Both the position numbers and the translations under genes were made by a program. From positions 1-34,500 of the forward strand of contig NZ_JAIOSW010000397.1 in the NCBI RefSeq assembly GCF_021107415.1: a stretch of DNA of 34,500 nt, read 5' to 3'. Source of the DNA: Desulfobacula sp. (GTDB lineage Bacteria > Desulfobacterota > Desulfobacteria > Desulfobacterales > Desulfobacteraceae). This document shows, piece by piece, positions 34,195-34,500 of this stretch (position 1 is its first letter; each line of letters starts with the position of its first letter). The notes beneath the pieces are model-generated. The model ran no database searches, was not told where the DNA came from, and was given only the letters and a program-made list of their open reading frames with translations.

Positions 34195-34223
34195 TTGACA
34201 AAATTTTTCAAATCATATAAATA
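34195..34223 (+). promoter_or_regulatory. Promoter of the tRNA-Lys/tRNA-Glu operon
   Basis: A perfect -35 TTGACA at 34195-34200 is followed by TATAAA (34216-34221, 15-nt spacer) or TAAATA (34218-34223, 17-nt spacer). It lies about 25-30 nt before the tRNA-Lys. The A/T-rich sequence upstream could act as an UP element, as expected for a stable RNA promoter. Confidence 0.65.
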
Positions 34224-34247
34224 TTGCCTGTTTTTTTGATTGGCCCA

Positions 34248-34323
34248 GGGCCGTTAACTCAGTCGGTAGAGTATCTGCCTTTTAAGCAGAGAGTCGCTGG
34301 TTCGAGCCCAGCACGGCCCACCA
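34248..34323 (+). tRNA. tRNA-Lys (anticodon TTT)
   Basis: Acceptor stem GGGCCGT (34248-34254) pairs with ACGGCCC (34313-34319). The anticodon arm is TCTGC, loop CTTTTAA, GCAGA. The T arm is GCTGG, loop TTCGAGC, CCAGC. The discriminator A is at 34320, and CCA is encoded at 34321-34323. Length is 76 nt. Anticodon TTT decodes lysine AAA/AAG. Confidence 0.96.
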
Positions 34324-34340
34324 TAAAAAAAGAACATTGT

Positions 34341-34418
34341 GTCCCCATCGTCTAGCCCGGTCCAGGACACCGGCCTTTCACGCCGGCGACAGGGGTTCGA
34401 ATCCCCTTGGGGACGCCA
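34341..34418 (+). tRNA. tRNA-Glu (anticodon TTC)
   Basis: Acceptor stem GTCCCCA (34341-34347) pairs with TGGGGAC (34408-34414). The anticodon arm is CCGGC, loop CTTTCAC, GCCGG. The T arm has GGGG-TTCGAAT-CCCC type pairing. The discriminator is G 34415, and CCA is encoded at 34416-34418. Length is 78 nt. The TCTAGCCCGGTCCAGGACA D-arm region is typical of tRNA-Glu. It is 17 nt after tRNA-Lys and likely co-transcribed with it. Confidence 0.96.
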
Positions 34419-34426
34419 CTAATATC

Positions 34427-34458
34427 AAAGGTTTCAGCATTTTGCTGGAACTTTTTTT
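34427..34458 (+). terminator. Rho-independent terminator of the tRNA operon
   Basis: GTTTCAGCA (34431-34439) pairs with TGCTGGAAC (34443-34451) through one G-T wobble and a 3-nt loop. It is followed by seven T. The lower stem can extend by A-T pairs to 34427/34455. It starts 8 nt after the tRNA-Glu CCA end. Confidence 0.85.
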
Positions 34459-34500
34459 ATTTCCAGGAAGTACATAGGAAGTAGTCACCAGCCTGAAGTA

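Noticed and set aside
1..34500. CRISPR arrays, insertion sequences, integrase or attachment site
   Set aside because: No regularly spaced repeats, transposase or integrase reading frames, or duplicated tRNA ends were seen.

Overview
The window is AT-rich and densely coded, and reads as bacterial chromosome. It is dominated by one large surface-polysaccharide or protein-glycosylation locus (about positions 1-31,400). A small toxin-antitoxin pair, a flagellar stator gene pair and two tandem tRNA genes follow. The radical SAM enzymes, the motility genes and the general style fit an anaerobic Gram-negative such as a Desulfobacterota (Desulfobacter/Desulfobacula-like) species. That placement is a guess from the sequence, not a database result.

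Layout. (a) 1-2973, minus strand: a nonulosonate sugar dehydratase (LegB), aminotransferase (LegC) and a glycosyltransferase-like gene that runs off the left edge. (b) 2974-3102: a divergent promoter region with a perfect 8-bp inverted repeat lying over the plus-strand -10 box. (c) 3103-15055, plus strand: PtmE-type nucleotidyltransferase, LegH-type acetyltransferase, LegI synthase, LegG hydrolase, a Gfo/Idh/MocA oxidoreductase, a SIS isomerase, the N-terminal half of a transketolase, an unfamiliar glycosyltransferase-like protein, an extended SDR and two radical SAM enzymes. (d) 15080-17681, minus strand: a three-gene unit of C-methyltransferase, WbuC-like cupin and SDR. (e) 17682-18009: a divergent spacer with a perfect 13-bp A/T inverted repeat and an 11-bp tandem repeat. 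(f) 18010-31423, plus strand: HAD phosphatase, CMP-nonulosonate synthetase (LegF), class III aminotransferase, WbpG/PseA amidotransferase with dedicated HisH and HisF paralogues, acetyltransferase, APH-like kinase, methyltransferase, zinc-type dehydrogenase, the C-terminal half of transketolase, a cytidylyltransferase-kinase fusion in reversed HldE order, a sugar-1-phosphate nucleotidyltransferase and a TPR-glycosyltransferase. (g) 31445-32246, minus strand: HepT/MntA toxin-antitoxin. (h) 32530-34162: motB then motA. (i) 34248-34418: tRNA-Lys(TTT) and tRNA-Glu(TTC), with a terminator.

How the genes may work together. LegB, LegC, LegH, LegG, LegI and LegF form a complete legionaminic-acid-type route ending in a CMP-sugar. 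PtmE suggests the GDP-linked version known from Campylobacter jejuni. WbpG, HisH and HisF can convert an N-acetyl to an acetamidino group, as in Pseudomonas O-antigen and Campylobacter/Legionella nonulosonates. A second set (two transketolase halves about 17 kb apart, SIS isomerase, reversed HldE-like fusion, HAD phosphatase and nucleotidyltransferase) looks like a self-contained route to a nucleotide-activated heptose or similar sugar. Its possible transferase is the TPR protein with a GT9-like domain. This second pathway is inference and is the most interesting proposal in the window. Neighbouring stator genes make flagellar glycosylation plausible but do not prove it.
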